A stretch of DNA of 64,000 nt from contig JAQNBH010000004.1 of NCBI GenBank assembly GCA_028752905.1, forward strand, positions 30,525,751 to 30,589,750. The letters are read 5' to 3'. A program made the position numbers and the translations under genes. Of this stretch, positions 35,586 to 48,432 are shown piece by piece (the first letter of the stretch is position 1; the number at the start of each line of letters is the position of its first letter). The notes beneath the pieces were generated by a model. The model had not been told where the DNA came from. It saw only the letters and a program-made list of their open reading frames with translations, and made no database searches. Source of the DNA: Cladorhizidae sp. MBARI D1340-BT2. Taxonomy: Eukaryota; Porifera; Demospongiae; Poecilosclerida; Cladorhizidae.

Positions 35586-38500
35586 CCAGGGTCAGCGTAC
35601 TCTGGTCAATGATAGCAGTAGTGACCAGGGTCAGAGTACTCTGGCAATGATAGCTGTAGTGACCAGGGTCAGAGTACTCTGGCAATGATAGCAGTAGTGA
35701 CCAGGGTCAGAGTACTCTGGCAATGATAGCAGTAGTGACCAGGGTCAGAGTACTCTGGCAATGATAGCAGTAGTGACCAGGGTCAGAGTACTCTGGCAAT
35801 GAGAGCAGTAGTGACCAGGGTCAGAGTACTCTGGCAATGATAGCAGTAGTGATCAGGGTCAGAGTACTCTGGCAATGATAGCAGTAGTGACCAGGGTCAG
35901 AGTACTCTGGCAATGATAGCAGTAGTGACCAGGGTCAGAGTACTCTGGCAATGATAGCAGTAGTGACCAGGGTCAGAGTACTCTGGTAATGATAGCAGTA
36001 GTGACCAGGGTCAGAGTACTCTGGTAATGAGAGCATTAGTGACCAGGGTCAGAGTACTCTGGCAATGATAGCAGTAGTGACCAGGGTCAGAGTACTCTGA
36101 CAATGATAGCAGTAGTGGCCAGGGTCAGAGTACTCTGGCAATGATAGCAGTAGTGACCAGGGTCAGAGTACTCTGGCAATGATAGCAGTAGTGACCAGGG
36201 TCAGAGTACTCTGGCAATGATAGCAGTAGTGACCAGGGTCAGAGTACTCTGGCAATGATAGCAGTAGTGACCAGGGTCAGTGTACTCTGGCAATGAGAGC
36301 AGTAGTGGTCAGGGTCAGAGTACTCTGGCAATGATAGCAGTAGTGACCAGGGTCAGAGTACTCTGGCAATGATAGCAGTAGTGACCAGGGTCAGAGTACT
36401 CTGGCAATGATAGCAGTAGTGACCAGGGTCAGAGTACTCTGGCAGATAGCAGTAGTGACCAGGGTCAGAGTACTCTGGCAATGATAGCAGTAGTGACCAG
36501 GGTCAGAGTACTCTGGCAATGATAGCAGTAGTGACCAGGGTCAGAGTACTCTGGCAATGATAGCAGTAGTGACCAGGGTCAGAGTACTCTGGCAATGATA
36601 GCAGTAGTGACCAGGGTCAGAGTACTCTGACAATGATAGCAGTAGTGGCCAGGGTCAGAGTACTCTGGCAATGATAGCAGTAGTCACCAGGGTCAGAGTA
36701 CTCTGGCAATGATAGCAGTAGTGACCAGGGTCAGAGTACTCTGACAATGATAGCAGTAGTGGCCAGGGTCAGAGTACTCTGGCAATGATAGCAGTAGTGA
36801 CCAGGGTCAGAGTACTCTGGCAATGGTAGCACTACTGACCAGGGTCAGAGTACTCTGGCAATGATAGCAGTAGTGAACAGGGTCAGAGTACTCTGGCAAT
36901 GATAGCAGTAGTGACCAGGGTCAGAGTACTCTGACAATGATAGCAGTAGTGGCCAGGGTCAGAGTACTCTGGTAATGATAGCAGTAGTAACCAGGGTCAG
37001 AGTACTCTGGCAATGATAGCAGTAGTGACCAGGGTCAGAGTACTCTGGCAATGATAGCAGTAGTGACCAGGGTCAGAGTACTCTGGCAATGATAGCAGTA
37101 GTGACCAGGGTCAGAGTACTCTGGCAATGATAGCAGTAGTGACCAGGGTCAGAGTACTCTGGCAATGATAGCAGAAGTGACCAGTGTCAGAGTACTCTGG
37201 CAATGATAGCAGTAGTGACCAGGGTCAGAGTACTCTGGCAATGATAGCAGTAGTGACCAGGGTCAGAGTACTCTGGCAATGATAGCAGTAGTGACCAGGG
37301 TCAGAGTACTCTAGCAATGATAGCAGTAGTGACCAGGGTCAGAGTACTCTGGCAATGATAGCAATAGTGACCAGGGTCAGAGTACTCTGGCAATGATAGC
37401 AGTAGTGACCAGGGTCAGAGTACTCTGGCAATGATAGCAGTAGTGACCAGGGTCAGAGTACTCTGGTAATGATAGCAGTAGTGACCAGGGTCAGAGTACT
37501 CTGGCAATGAGAGCAGTAGTGGCCAGGGTCAGAGTACTCTGGCAATGATAGCAGTAGTGGCCAGGGTCAGAGTACTCTGGCAATGATAGCAGTAGTGGCC
37601 AGGGTCAGAGTACTCTGGCAATGATAGCAGTAGTGACCAGGGTCAGAGTACTCTGGCAATGATAGCAGTAGTGACCAGGGTCAGAGTACTCTGGCAATGA
37701 TAGCAGTAGTGACCAGGGTCAGAGTACTCTGGCAATGAGAGCAGTAGTGGCCAGGGTCAGAGTACTCTGGCAATGATAGCAGTAGTGGCCAGGGTCAGAG
37801 TACTCTGGCAATGATAGCAGTAGTGGCCAGGGTCAGAGTACTCTGGCAATGATAGCAGTAGTGACCAGGGTCAGAGTACTCTGGCAATGATAGCAGTAGT
37901 GACCAGGGTCAGAGTACTCTGGCAATGATAGCAGTAGTGACCAGGGTCAGAGTACTCTGGCAATGAGAGCAGTAGTGACCAGGGTCAGAGTACTCTGGCA
38001 ATGAGAGCAGTAGTGGTCAGGGTCAGAGTACTCTGGCAATGATAGCAGTAGTGACCAGGGTCAGAGTACTCTGGCAATGATAGCAGTAGTGACCAGGGTC
38101 AGAGTACTCTGGCAATGATAGCAGTAGTGACCAGGGTCAGAGTACTCTGGCAATGATAGCAGTAGTGACCAGGGTCAGAGTACTCTGGCAATGAGAGCAG
38201 TAGTGACCAGGGTCAGAGTACTCTGGCAATGATAGCAGTAGTGACCAGGGTCAGAGTACTCTGGCAATGAGAGCAGTAGTGACCAGGGTCAGAGTACTCT
38301 GGCAATGAGAGCAGTAGTGGTCAGGGTCAGAGTACTCTGGCAATGATAGCAGTAGTGACCAGGGTCAGAGTACTCTGGCAATGATAGCAGTAGTGACCAG
38401 GGTCAGAGTACTCTGGCAATGATAGCAGTAGTGACCAGGGTCAGAGTACTCTGGCAATGATAGCAGTAGTGACCAGGGTCAGAGTACTCTGGCAATGATA

Positions 38501-39005
38501 GCAGTAGTGACCAGGGTCAGAGTACTCTGACAATGATAGCAGTAGTGACCAGGGTCAGAGTACTCTGGCAATGATAGCAGTAGTGACCAGGGTCAGAGTA
38601 CTCTGGCAATGATAGCAGTAGTGACCAGGGTCAGAGTACTCTGGCAATGATAGCAGTAGTGACCAGGGTCAGAGTACTCTGACAATGATAGCATTAGTGG
38701 CCAGGGTCAGAGTACTCTGGCAATGATAGCAGTAGTCACCAGGGTCAGAGTACTCTGGCAATGATAGCAGTAGTAACCAGGGTCAGAGTACTCTGGCAAT
38801 GATAGCAGTAGTGACCAGGGTCAGAGTACTCTGGCAATGATAGCAGTAGTGACCAGGGTCAGAGTACTCTGGCAATGAGAGCAGTAGTGACCAGGGTCAG
38901 AGTACTCTGGCAATGATAGCAGTAGTGACCAGGGTCAGAGTACTCTGGCAATGATTGCAGTAGTGACCAGGGTCAGAGTACTCTGGTCAATGATAGCAGT
39001 AGTGA
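35586..39005 (+). repeat. Block 6, copy 2 (3,420 bp)
   Basis: Counterpart of 13003-16422 at offset 22,583, same length. CACTACTG is at 36830-36837. It carries a private T at 38694 (GCATTAGTGGCC) and the consensus base at the copy 1 variant A14764. Confidence 0.9.
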
Positions 39006-41288
39006 CCAGGGTCAGCGTACTCAGGTCAATGATAGCAGTAGTGACCAGGGTCAGAGTACTCTGGCAATGATAGCTGTAGTGACCAGGGTCAGAGTACTCT
39101 GGCAATGATAGCAGTAGTGACCAGGGTCAGAGTACTCTGGCAATGATAGCAGTAGTGACCAGGGTCAGAGTACTCTGGCAATGATAGCAGTAGTGACCAG
39201 GGTCAGAGTACTCTGGCAATGAGAGCAGTAGTGACCAGGGTCAGAGTACTCTGGCAATGATAGCAGTAGTGATCAGGGTCAGAGTACTCTGGCAATGATA
39301 GCAGTAGTGACCAGGGTCAGAGTACTCTGGCAATGATAGCAGTAGTGACCAGGGTCAGAGTACTCTGGCAATGATAGCAGTAGTGACCAGGGTCAGAGTA
39401 CTCTGGTAATGATAGCAGTAGTGACCAGGGTCAGAGTACTCTGGCAATGAGAGCATTATTGACCAGGGTCAGAGTACTCTGGCAATGATAGCAGTAGTGA
39501 CCAGGGTCAGAGTACTCTGACAATGATAGCAGTAGTGGCCAGGGTCAGAGTACTCTGGCAATGATAGCAGTAGTGACCAGGGTCAGAGTACTCTGGCAAT
39601 GATAGCAGTAGTGACCAGGGTCAGAGTACTCTGGCAATGATAGCAGTAGTGACCAGGGTCAGAGTACTCTGGCAATGAGAGCAGTAGTGACCAGGGTCAG
39701 AGTACTCTGGCAATGAGAGCAGTACTGACCAGGGTCAGAGTACTCTGGCAATGATAGCAGTAGTGACCAGGGTCAGAGTACTCTGGCAATGATAGCAGTA
39801 GTGACCATGGTCAGAGTACTCTGGTCAATGATAGCAGTAGTGACCAGGGTCAGAGTACTCTGGCAATGATAGCAGTAGTGACCAGGGTCAGAGTACTCTG
39901 GCAATGATAGCAGTAGTGACCAGGGTCAGAGTACTCTGGCAATGATAGCAGTAGTGACCAGGGTCAGAGTACTCTGGCAATGATAGCAGTAGTGACCAGG
40001 GTCAGAGTACTCTGGCAATGATAGCAGTAGTGACCAGGGTCAGAGTACTCTGGCAATGATAGCAGTAGTGACCAGGGTCAGAGTACTCTGACAATGATAG
40101 CAGTAGTGGCCAGGGTCAGAGTACTCTGGCAATGATAGCAGTAGTCACCAGGGTCAGAGTACTCTGGCAATGATAGCAGTAGTGACCAGGGTCAGAGTAC
40201 TCTGACAATGATAGCAGTAGTGGCCAGGGTCAGAGTACTCTGGCAATGATAGCAGTAGTCACCAGGGTCAGAGTACTCTGGCAATGATAGCAGTAGTGAC
40301 CAGGGTCAGAGTACTCTGGCAATGATAGCAGTAGTGGCCAGGGTCAGAGTACTCTGGCAATGATAGCAGTAGTGACCAGGGTCAGAGTACTCTGGCAATG
40401 ATAGCAGTAGTGACCAGGGTCAGAGTACTCTGGCAATGATAGCAGTAGTGACCAGGGTCAGAGTACTCTGGCAATGAGAGCAGTAGTGACCAGGGTCAGA
40501 GTACTCTGGCAATGAGAGCAGTAGTGGTCAGGGTCAGAGTACTCTGGCAATGATAGCAGTAGTGACCAGGGTCAGAGTACTCTGGCAATGATAGCAGTAG
40601 TGACCAGGGTCAGAGTACTCTGGCAATGATAGCAGTAGTGACCAGGGTCAGAGTACTCTGGCAATGATAGCAGTAGTGACCAGGGTCAGAGTACTCTGGC
40701 AATGATAGCAGTAGTGACCAGGGTCAGAGTACTCTGGCATTTATAGCAGTAGTGACCAGGGTCAGAGTACTCTGGCAATGATAGCAGTAGTGACCAGGGT
40801 CAGAGTACTCTGGCAATGATAGCAGTAGTGACCAGGGTCAGAGTACTCTGGCAATGATAGCAGTAGTGACCAGGGTCAGAGTACTCTGGCAATGATAGCA
40901 GTAGTGACCAGGGTCAGAGTACTCTGGCAATGATAGCAGTAGTGACCAGGGTCAGAGTACTCTGATAATGATAGCAGTAGTGGCCAGGGTCAGAGTACTC
41001 TGGCAATGATAGCAGTAGTCGCCAGGGTCAGAGTACTCTGGCAATGATAGCAGTAGTGACCAGGGTCAGAGTACTCTGGCAATGATAGCAGTAGTGACCA
41101 GGGTCAGAGTACTCTGGCAATGAGAGCAGTAGTGACCAGGGTCAGAGTACTCTGGCAATGAGAGCAGTAGTGACCAGGGTCAGAGTACTCTGGCAATGAT
41201 AGCAGTAGTGACCAGGGTCAGAGTACTCTGGCAATGATAGCAGTAGTGACCAGGGTCAGAGTACTCTGGTCAATGATAGCAGTAGTGA
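39006..41288 (+). repeat. Block 7, copy 2 (2,283 bp)
   Basis: Counterpart of 16423-18705 with the same length and markers: AGCGTACTCAGG, GCATTATTG, AGCAGTACTG, GACCATGG next to CTGGTCAATG, two GTCACC groups, CATTTATAGC, CTGATAATG and GTCGCC (about 41020). Confidence 0.9.
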
Positions 41289-43760
41289 CCAGGGTCAGCG
41301 TACTCTGGTCAATGATAGCTGTAGTGACCAGGGTCAGAGTACTCTGGCAATGATAGCTGTAGTGACCAGGGTCAGAGTACTCTGGCAATGATAGCAGTAG
41401 TGACCAGGGTCAGAGTACTCTGGTAATGATAGCAGTAGTGACCAGGGTCAGAGTACTCTGGCAATGATAGCAGTAGTGACCAGGGTCAGAGTACTCTGGC
41501 AATGAGAGCAGTAGTGACCATGGTCAGAGTACTCTGGCAATGATAGCAGTAGTGATCAGGGTCAGAGTACTCTGGCAATGATAGCAGTAGTGACCAGGGT
41601 CAGAGTACTCTGGCAATGAGAGCATTAGTGACCAGGGTCAGAGTACTCTGGCAATGATAGCAGTAGTGACCAGGGTCAGAGTACTCTGACAATGATAGCA
41701 GTAGTGACCAGGGTCAGAGTACTCTGGCAATGAGAGCAGTAGTGACCAGGGTCAGAGTACTCTGGCAATGATAGCAGTAGTGACCAGGGTCAGAGTACTC
41801 TGGCAATGATAGCAGTAGTGACCAGGGTCAGAGTACTCTGGCAATGATAGCAGTAGTGACCAGGGTCAGAGTACTCTGGCAATGAGAGCAGTAGTGGTCA
41901 GGGTCAGAGTACTCTGGCAATGATAGCAGTAGTGACCAGGGTCAGAGTACTCTGGCAATGATAGCAGTAGTGACCAGGGTCAGAGTACTCTGGCAATGAT
42001 AGCAGTAGTGACCAGGGTCGGAGTACTCTGGCAATGATAGCAGTAGTGACCAGGGTCAGAGTACTCTGGCAATGATAGCAGTAGTGACCAGGGTCGGAGT
42101 ACTCTGGCAATGATAGCAATAGTGACCAGGGTCAGAGTACTCTGGCAATGATAGTAGTAGTGACCAGGGTCAGAGTACTCTGGCAATGGTAGCACTACTG
42201 ACCAGGGTCAGAGTACTCTGGCAATGATAGCAGTAGTGAACAGGGTCAGAGTACTCTGGCAATGATAGCAGTAGTGACCAGGGTCAGAGTACTCTGACAA
42301 TGATAGCAGTAGTGGCCAGGGTCAGAGTACTCTGGTAATGATAGCAGTAGTGACCAGGGTCAGAGTACTCTGGCAATGATAGCAGTAGTGACCAGGGTCA
42401 GAGTACTCTGGCAATGATAGCAGTAGTGACCAGGGTCAGAGTACTCTGGCAATGATAGCAGTAGTGACCAGGGTCAGAGTACTCTGGCAATGATAGCAGT
42501 AGTGACCAGGGTCAGAGTACTCTGGCAATGATAGCAGAAGTGACCAGGGTCAGAGTACTCTGGCAATGATAGCAGTAGTGACCAGGGTCAGAGTACTCTG
42601 GCAATGATAGCAGTAGTGACCAGGGTCAGAGTACTCTGGCAATGATAGCAGTAGTGACCAGGGTCAGAGTACTCTAGCAATGATAGCAGTAGTGACCAGG
42701 GTCAGAGTACTCTGGCAATGATAGCAATAGTGACCAGGGTCAGAGTACTCTGGCAATGATAGCAGTAGTGACCAGGGTCAGAGTACTCTGGCAATGATAG
42801 CAGTAGTGACCAGGGTCAGAGTACTCTGGTAATGATAGCAGTAGTGACCAGGGTCAGAGTACTCTGGCAATGAGAGCAGTAGTGGCCAGGGTCAGAGTAC
42901 TCTGGCAATGATAGCAGTAGTGGCCAGGGTCAGAGTACTCTGGCAATGATAGCAGTAGTGGCCAGGGTCAGAGTACTCTGGCAATGATAGCAGTAGTGAC
43001 CAGGGTCAGAGTACTCTGGCAATGATAGCAGTAGTGACCAGGGTCAGAGTACTCTGGCAATGATAGCAGTAGTGACCAGGGTCAGAGTACTCTGGCAATG
43101 ATAGCAGTAGTGACCAGGGTCAGAGTACTCTGGCAATGAGAGCAGTAGTGGTCAGGGTCAGAGTACTCTGGCAATGATAGCAGTAGTGACCAGGGTCAGA
43201 GTACTCTGGCAATGATAGCAGTAGTGACCAGGGTCAGAGTACTCTGGCAATGATAGCAGTAGTGACAAGGGTCAGAGTACTCTGGCAATGATAGCAGTAG
43301 TGACCAGGGTCAGAGTACTCTGGCAATGATAGCAGTAGTGACCAGGATCAGAGTACTCTGGCAATGATAGCAGTAGTGACCAGGGTCAGAGTACTCTGGC
43401 AATGATAGCAGTAGTGACCAGGGTCAGAGTACTCTGGCAATGATAGCAGTAGTGACCAGGGTCAGAGTACTCTGACAATGATAGCAGTAGTGGCCAGGGT
43501 CAGAGTACTCTGGCAATGATAGCAGTAGTCACCAGGGTCAGAGTACTCTGGCAATGATAGCAGTAGTGACCAGGGTCAGAGTACTCTGGCAATGATAGCA
43601 GTAGTGACCAGGGTCAGAGTACTCTGGCAATGATAGCAGTAGTGACCAGGGTCAGAGTAGTCTGGCAATGAGAGCAGTAGTGACCAGGGTCAGAGTACTC
43701 TGGCAATGATAGCTGTAGTGACCAGGGTCAGAGTACTCTGGTCAATGATAGCAGTAGTGA
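41289..43760 (+). repeat. Block 8, copy 2 (2,472 bp, 65 monomers)
   Basis: Counterpart of 18706-21215 but exactly one monomer shorter. There are three plain monomers between the GACCAGGATC monomer (about 43344) and the next CTGAC monomer, against four in copy 1. Two GTCGGAGTAC monomers and CACTACTG (42193-42200) are conserved. Confidence 0.9.
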
Positions 43761-45887
43761 CCAGGGTCAGCGTACTCTGGTCAATGATAGCAGTAGTGAC
43801 CAGGGTCAGAGTACTCTGGCAATGATAGCTGTAGTGACCAGGGTCAGAGTACTCTGGCAATGATAGCAGTAGTGACCAGGGTCAGAGTACTCTGGCAATG
43901 ATAGCAGTAGTGACCAGGGTCAGAGTACTCTGGCAATGATAGCAGTAGTGACCAGGGTCAGAGTACTCTGGCAATGAGAGCAGTAGTGACCAGGGTCAGA
44001 GTACTCTGGCAATGATAGCAGTAGTGATCAGGGTCAGAGTACTCTGGCAATGATGGCAGTAGTGACCAGGGTCAGAGTACTCTGGCAATGATAGCAGTAG
44101 TGACCAGGGTCAGAGTACTCTGGCAATGATAGCAGTAGTGACCAGGGTCAGAGTACTCTGGTAATGATAGCAGTAGTGACCAGGGTCAGAGTACTCTGGT
44201 AATGAGAGCATTAGTGACCAGGGTCAGAGTACTCTGGCAATGATAGCAGTAGTGACCAGGGTCAGAGTACTCTGACAATGATAGCAGTAGTGGCCAGGGT
44301 CAGAGTACTCTGGCAATGATAGCAGTAGTGACCAGGGTCAGAGTACTCTGGCAATGATAGCAGTAGTGACCAGGGTCAGAGTACTCTGGCAATGATAGCA
44401 GTAGTGACCAGGGTCAGAGTACTCTGGCAATGATAGCAGTAGTGACCAGGGTCAGAGTACTCTGGCAATGAGAGCAGTAGTGGTCAGGGTCAGAGTACTC
44501 TGGCAATGATAGCAGTAGTGACCAGGGTCAGAGTACTCTGGCAATGATAGCAGTAGTGACCAGGGTCAGAGTACTCTGGCAATGATAGCAGTAGTGACCA
44601 GGGTCAGAGTACTCTGGCAGATAGCAGTAGTGACCAGGGTCAGAGTACTCTGGCAATGATAGCAGTAGTGACCAGGGTCAGAGTACTCTGGCAATGATAG
44701 CAGTAGTGACCAGGGTCAGAGTACTCTGGCAATGATAGCAGTAGTGACCAGGGTCAGAGTACTCTGGCAATGATAGCAGTAGTGACCAGGGTCAGAGTAC
44801 TCTGACAATGATAGCAGTAGTGGCCAGGGTCAGAGTACTCTGGCAATGATAGCAGTAGTCACCAGGGTCAGAGTACTCTGGCAATGATAGCAGTAGTGAC
44901 CAGGGTCAGAGTACTCTGACAATGATAGCAGTAGTGGCCAGGGTCAGAGTACTCTGGCAATGATAGCAGTAGTCACCAGGGTCAGAGTACTCTGGCAATG
45001 ATAGCAGTAGTGACCAGGGTCAGAGTACTCTGGCAATGATAGCAGTAGTGGCCAGGGTCAGAGTACTCTGGCAATGATAGCAGTAGTGACCAGGGTCAGA
45101 GTACTCTGGCAATGATAGCAGTAGTGACCAGGGTCAGAGTACTCTGGCAATGATAGCAGTAGTGACCAGGGTCAGAGTACTCTGGCAATGAGAGCAGTAG
45201 TGACCAGGGTCAGAGTACTCTGACAATGAGAGCAGTAGTGGTCAGGGTCAGAGTACTCTGGCAATGATAGCAGTAGTGACCAGGGTCAGAGTACTCTGGC
45301 AATGATAGCAGTAGTGACCAGGGTCAGAGTACTCTGGCAATGATAGCAGTAGTGACCAGGGTCAGAGTACTCTGGCAATGATAGCAGTAGTGACCAGGGT
45401 CAGAGTACTCTGGCAATGATAGCAGTAGTGACCAGGGTCAGAGTACTCTGGCAATGATAGCAGTAGTGACCAGGGTCAGAGTACTCTGGCATTGATAGCA
45501 GTAGTGACCAGGCTCAGAGTACTCTGGCAATGATAGCAGTAGTGACCAGGGTCAGAGTACTCTGGCAATGATAGCAGTAGTGACCAGGGTCAGAGTACTC
45601 TGGCAATGATAGCAGTAGTGACCAGGGTCAGAGTACTCTGACAATGATAGCAGTAGTGGCCAGGGTCAGAGTACTCTGGCAATGATAGCAGTAGTCACCA
45701 GGGTCAGAGTACTCTGGCAATGATAGCAGTAGTGACCAGGGTCAGAGTACTCTGGCAATGATAGCAGTAGTGACCAGGGTCAGAGTACTCTGGCAATGAT
45801 AGCAGTAGTGACCAGGGTCAGAGTACTCTGGCAATGATAGCAGTAGTGACCAGGGTCAGAGTACTCTGGCAATGAGAGCAGTAGTGA
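43761..45887 (+). repeat. Block 9, copy 2 to copy 3 boundary (2,127 bp)
   Basis: Counterpart of 21216-23342 at offset 22,545, including the G at 44055 (GATGGCAG), the 36-bp monomer, two GTCACC groups, CTGACAATGAGAGC (about 45222), CATTGATAG and GACCAGGCTC. Super-unit copy 3 begins inside it at 44824. Confidence 0.9.
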
Positions 45888-48432
45888 CCAGGGTCAGCGT
45901 ACTCTGGTCAATGATAGCAGTAGTGACCAGGGTCAGAGTACTCTGGCAATGATAGCTGTAGTGACCAGGGTCAGAGTACTCTGGCAATGATAGCAGTAGT
46001 GACCAGGGTCAGAGTACTCTGGCAATGATAGCAGTAGTGACCAGGGTCAGAGTACTCTGGCAATGATAGCAGTAGTGACCAGGGTCAGAGTACTCTGGCA
46101 ATGAGAGCAGTAGTGACCAGGGTCAGAGTACTCTGGCAATGATAGCAGTAGTGATCAGGGTCAGAGTACTCTGGCAATGATAGCAGTAGTGACCAGGGTC
46201 AGAGTACTCTGGCAATGATAGCAGTAGTGACCAGGGTCAGAGTACTCTGGCAATGAGAGCATTAGTGACCAGGGTCAGAGTACTCTGGCAATGATAGCAG
46301 TAGTGACCAGGGTCAGAGTACTCTGATAATGATAGCAGTAGTGGCCAGGGTCAGAGTACTCTGGCAATGATAGCAGTAGTGACCAGGGTCAGAGTACTCT
46401 GGCAATGATAGCAGTAGTGACCAGGGTCAGAGTACTCTGGCAATGATAGCAGTAGTGACCAGGGTCAGAGTACTCTGGCAATGATAGCAGTGGTGACCAG
46501 GGTCAGAGTACTCTGGCAATGAGAGCAGTAGTGGTCAGGGTCAGAGTACTCTGGCAATGATAGCAGTAGTGACCAGGGTCAGAGTACTCTGGCAATGATA
46601 GCAGTAGTGACCAGGGTCAGAGTACTCTGGCAATGATAGCAGTAGTGACCAGGCTCAGAGTACTCTGGCAGATAGCAGTAGTGACCAGGGTCAGAGTACT
46701 CTGGCAATGATAGCAGTAGTGACCAGGGTCAGAGTACTCTGGCAATGATAGCAGTAGTGACCAGGGTCAGAGTACTCTGGCAATGATAGCAGTAGTGACC
46801 AGGGTCAGAGTACTCTGGCAATGATAGCAGTAGTGACCAGGGTCAGAGTACTCTGACAATGATAGCAGTAGTGGCCAGGGTCAGAGTACTCTGGCAATGA
46901 TAGCAGTAGTCACCAGGGTCAGAGTACTCTGGCAATGATAGCAGTAGTGACCAGGGTCAGAGTACTCTGACAATGATAGCAGTAGTGGCCAGGGTCAGAG
47001 TACTCTGGCAATGATAGCAGTAGTCACCAGGGTCAGAGTACTCTGGCAACGATAGCAGTAGTGACCAGGGTCAGAGTACTCTGGCAATGATAGCAGTAGT
47101 GGCCAGGGTCAGAGTACTCTGGCAATGATAGCAGTAGTGACCAGGGTCAGAGTACTCTGGCAATGATAGCAGTAGTGACCAGGGTCAGAGTACTCTGGCA
47201 ATGATAGCAGTAGTGACCAGGGTCAGAGTACTCTGGCAATGAGAGCAGTAGTGACCAGGGTCAGAGTACTCTGGCAATGAGAGCAGTAGTGGTCAGGGTC
47301 AGAGTACTCTGGCAATGATAGCAGTAGTGACCAGGGTCAGAGTACTCTGGCAATGATAGCAGTAGTGACCAGGGTCAGAGTACTCTGGCAATGATAGCAG
47401 TAGTGACCAGGGTCAGAGTACTCTGGCAATGATAGCAGTAGTGACCAGGGTCAGAGTACTCTGGCAATGATAGCAGTAGTGACCAGGGTCAGAGTACTCT
47501 GGCATTGATAGCAGTAGTGACCAGGGTCAGAGTACTCTGGCAATGATAGCAGTAGTGACCAGGGTCAGAGTACTCTGGCAATGGTAGCAGTAGTGACCAG
47601 GGTCAGAGTACTCTGGCAATGATAGCAGTAGTGACCAGGGTCAGAGTACTCTGGCAATGATAGCAGTAGTGACCAGGGTCAGAGTACTCTGGCAATGAGA
47701 GCAGTAGTGACCAGGGTCAGAGTACTCTGACAATGAGAGCAGTAGTGGTCAGGGTCAGAGTACTCTGGCAATGATAGCAGTAGTGACCAGGGTCAGAGTA
47801 CTCTGGCAATGATAGCAGTAGTGACCAGGGTCAGAGTACTCTGGCAATGATAGCAGTAGTGACCAGGGTCAGAGTACTCTGGCAATGATAGCAGTAGTGA
47901 CCAGGGTCAGAGTACTCTGGCAATGATAGCAGTAGTGACCAGGGTCAGAGTACTCTGGCAATGATAGCAGTAGTGACCAGGGTCAGAGTACTCTGGCATT
48001 GATAGCAGTAGTGACCAGGCTCAGAGTACTCTGGCAATGATAGCAGTAGTGACCAGGGTCAGAGTACTCTGGCAATGATAGCAGTAGTGACCAGGGTCAG
48101 AGTACTCTGGCAATGATAGCAGTAGTGACCAGGGTCAGAGTACTCTGACAATGATAGCAGTAGTGGCCAGGGTCAGAGTACTCTGGCAATGATAGCAGTA
48201 GTCACCAGGGTCAGAGTACTCTGGCAATGATAGCAGTAGTGACCAGGGTCAGAGTACTCTGGCAATGATAGCAGTAGTGACCAGGGTCAGAGTACTCTGG
48301 CAATGATAGCAGTAGTGACCAGGGTCAGAGTACTCTGGCAATGATAGCAGTAGTGACCAGGGTCAGAGTACTCTGGCAATGATAGCAGTAGTGACCAGGG
48401 TCAGAGTACTCTGGCAATGAGAGCAGTAGTGA
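45888..48432 (+). repeat. Block 1, copy 3 (2,545 bp)
   Basis: Third occurrence of block 1, offset 22,545 from copy 2, with identical length. The CAACG monomer near 47050, the 36-bp monomer near 46670 and CTGACAATGAGAGC near 47729 keep the expected spacing. Confidence 0.9.

Larger units (their letters stand above)
22279..44823 (+). repeat. Super-unit copy 2 (22,545 bp, 593 monomers)
   Basis: This is the second copy of the super-unit, in the same order as copy 1. The offset is 22,278 up to about 32.9 kb, 22,279 after a 1-bp insertion at 32897, 22,583 after an eight-monomer duplication near 33.2-33.8 kb, and 22,545 after loss of one monomer near 43.4 kb. Apart from these events the two copies look almost identical by eye over long stretches. 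A private T at 38694 (GCATTAGTGG) marks this copy. Confidence 0.93.
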
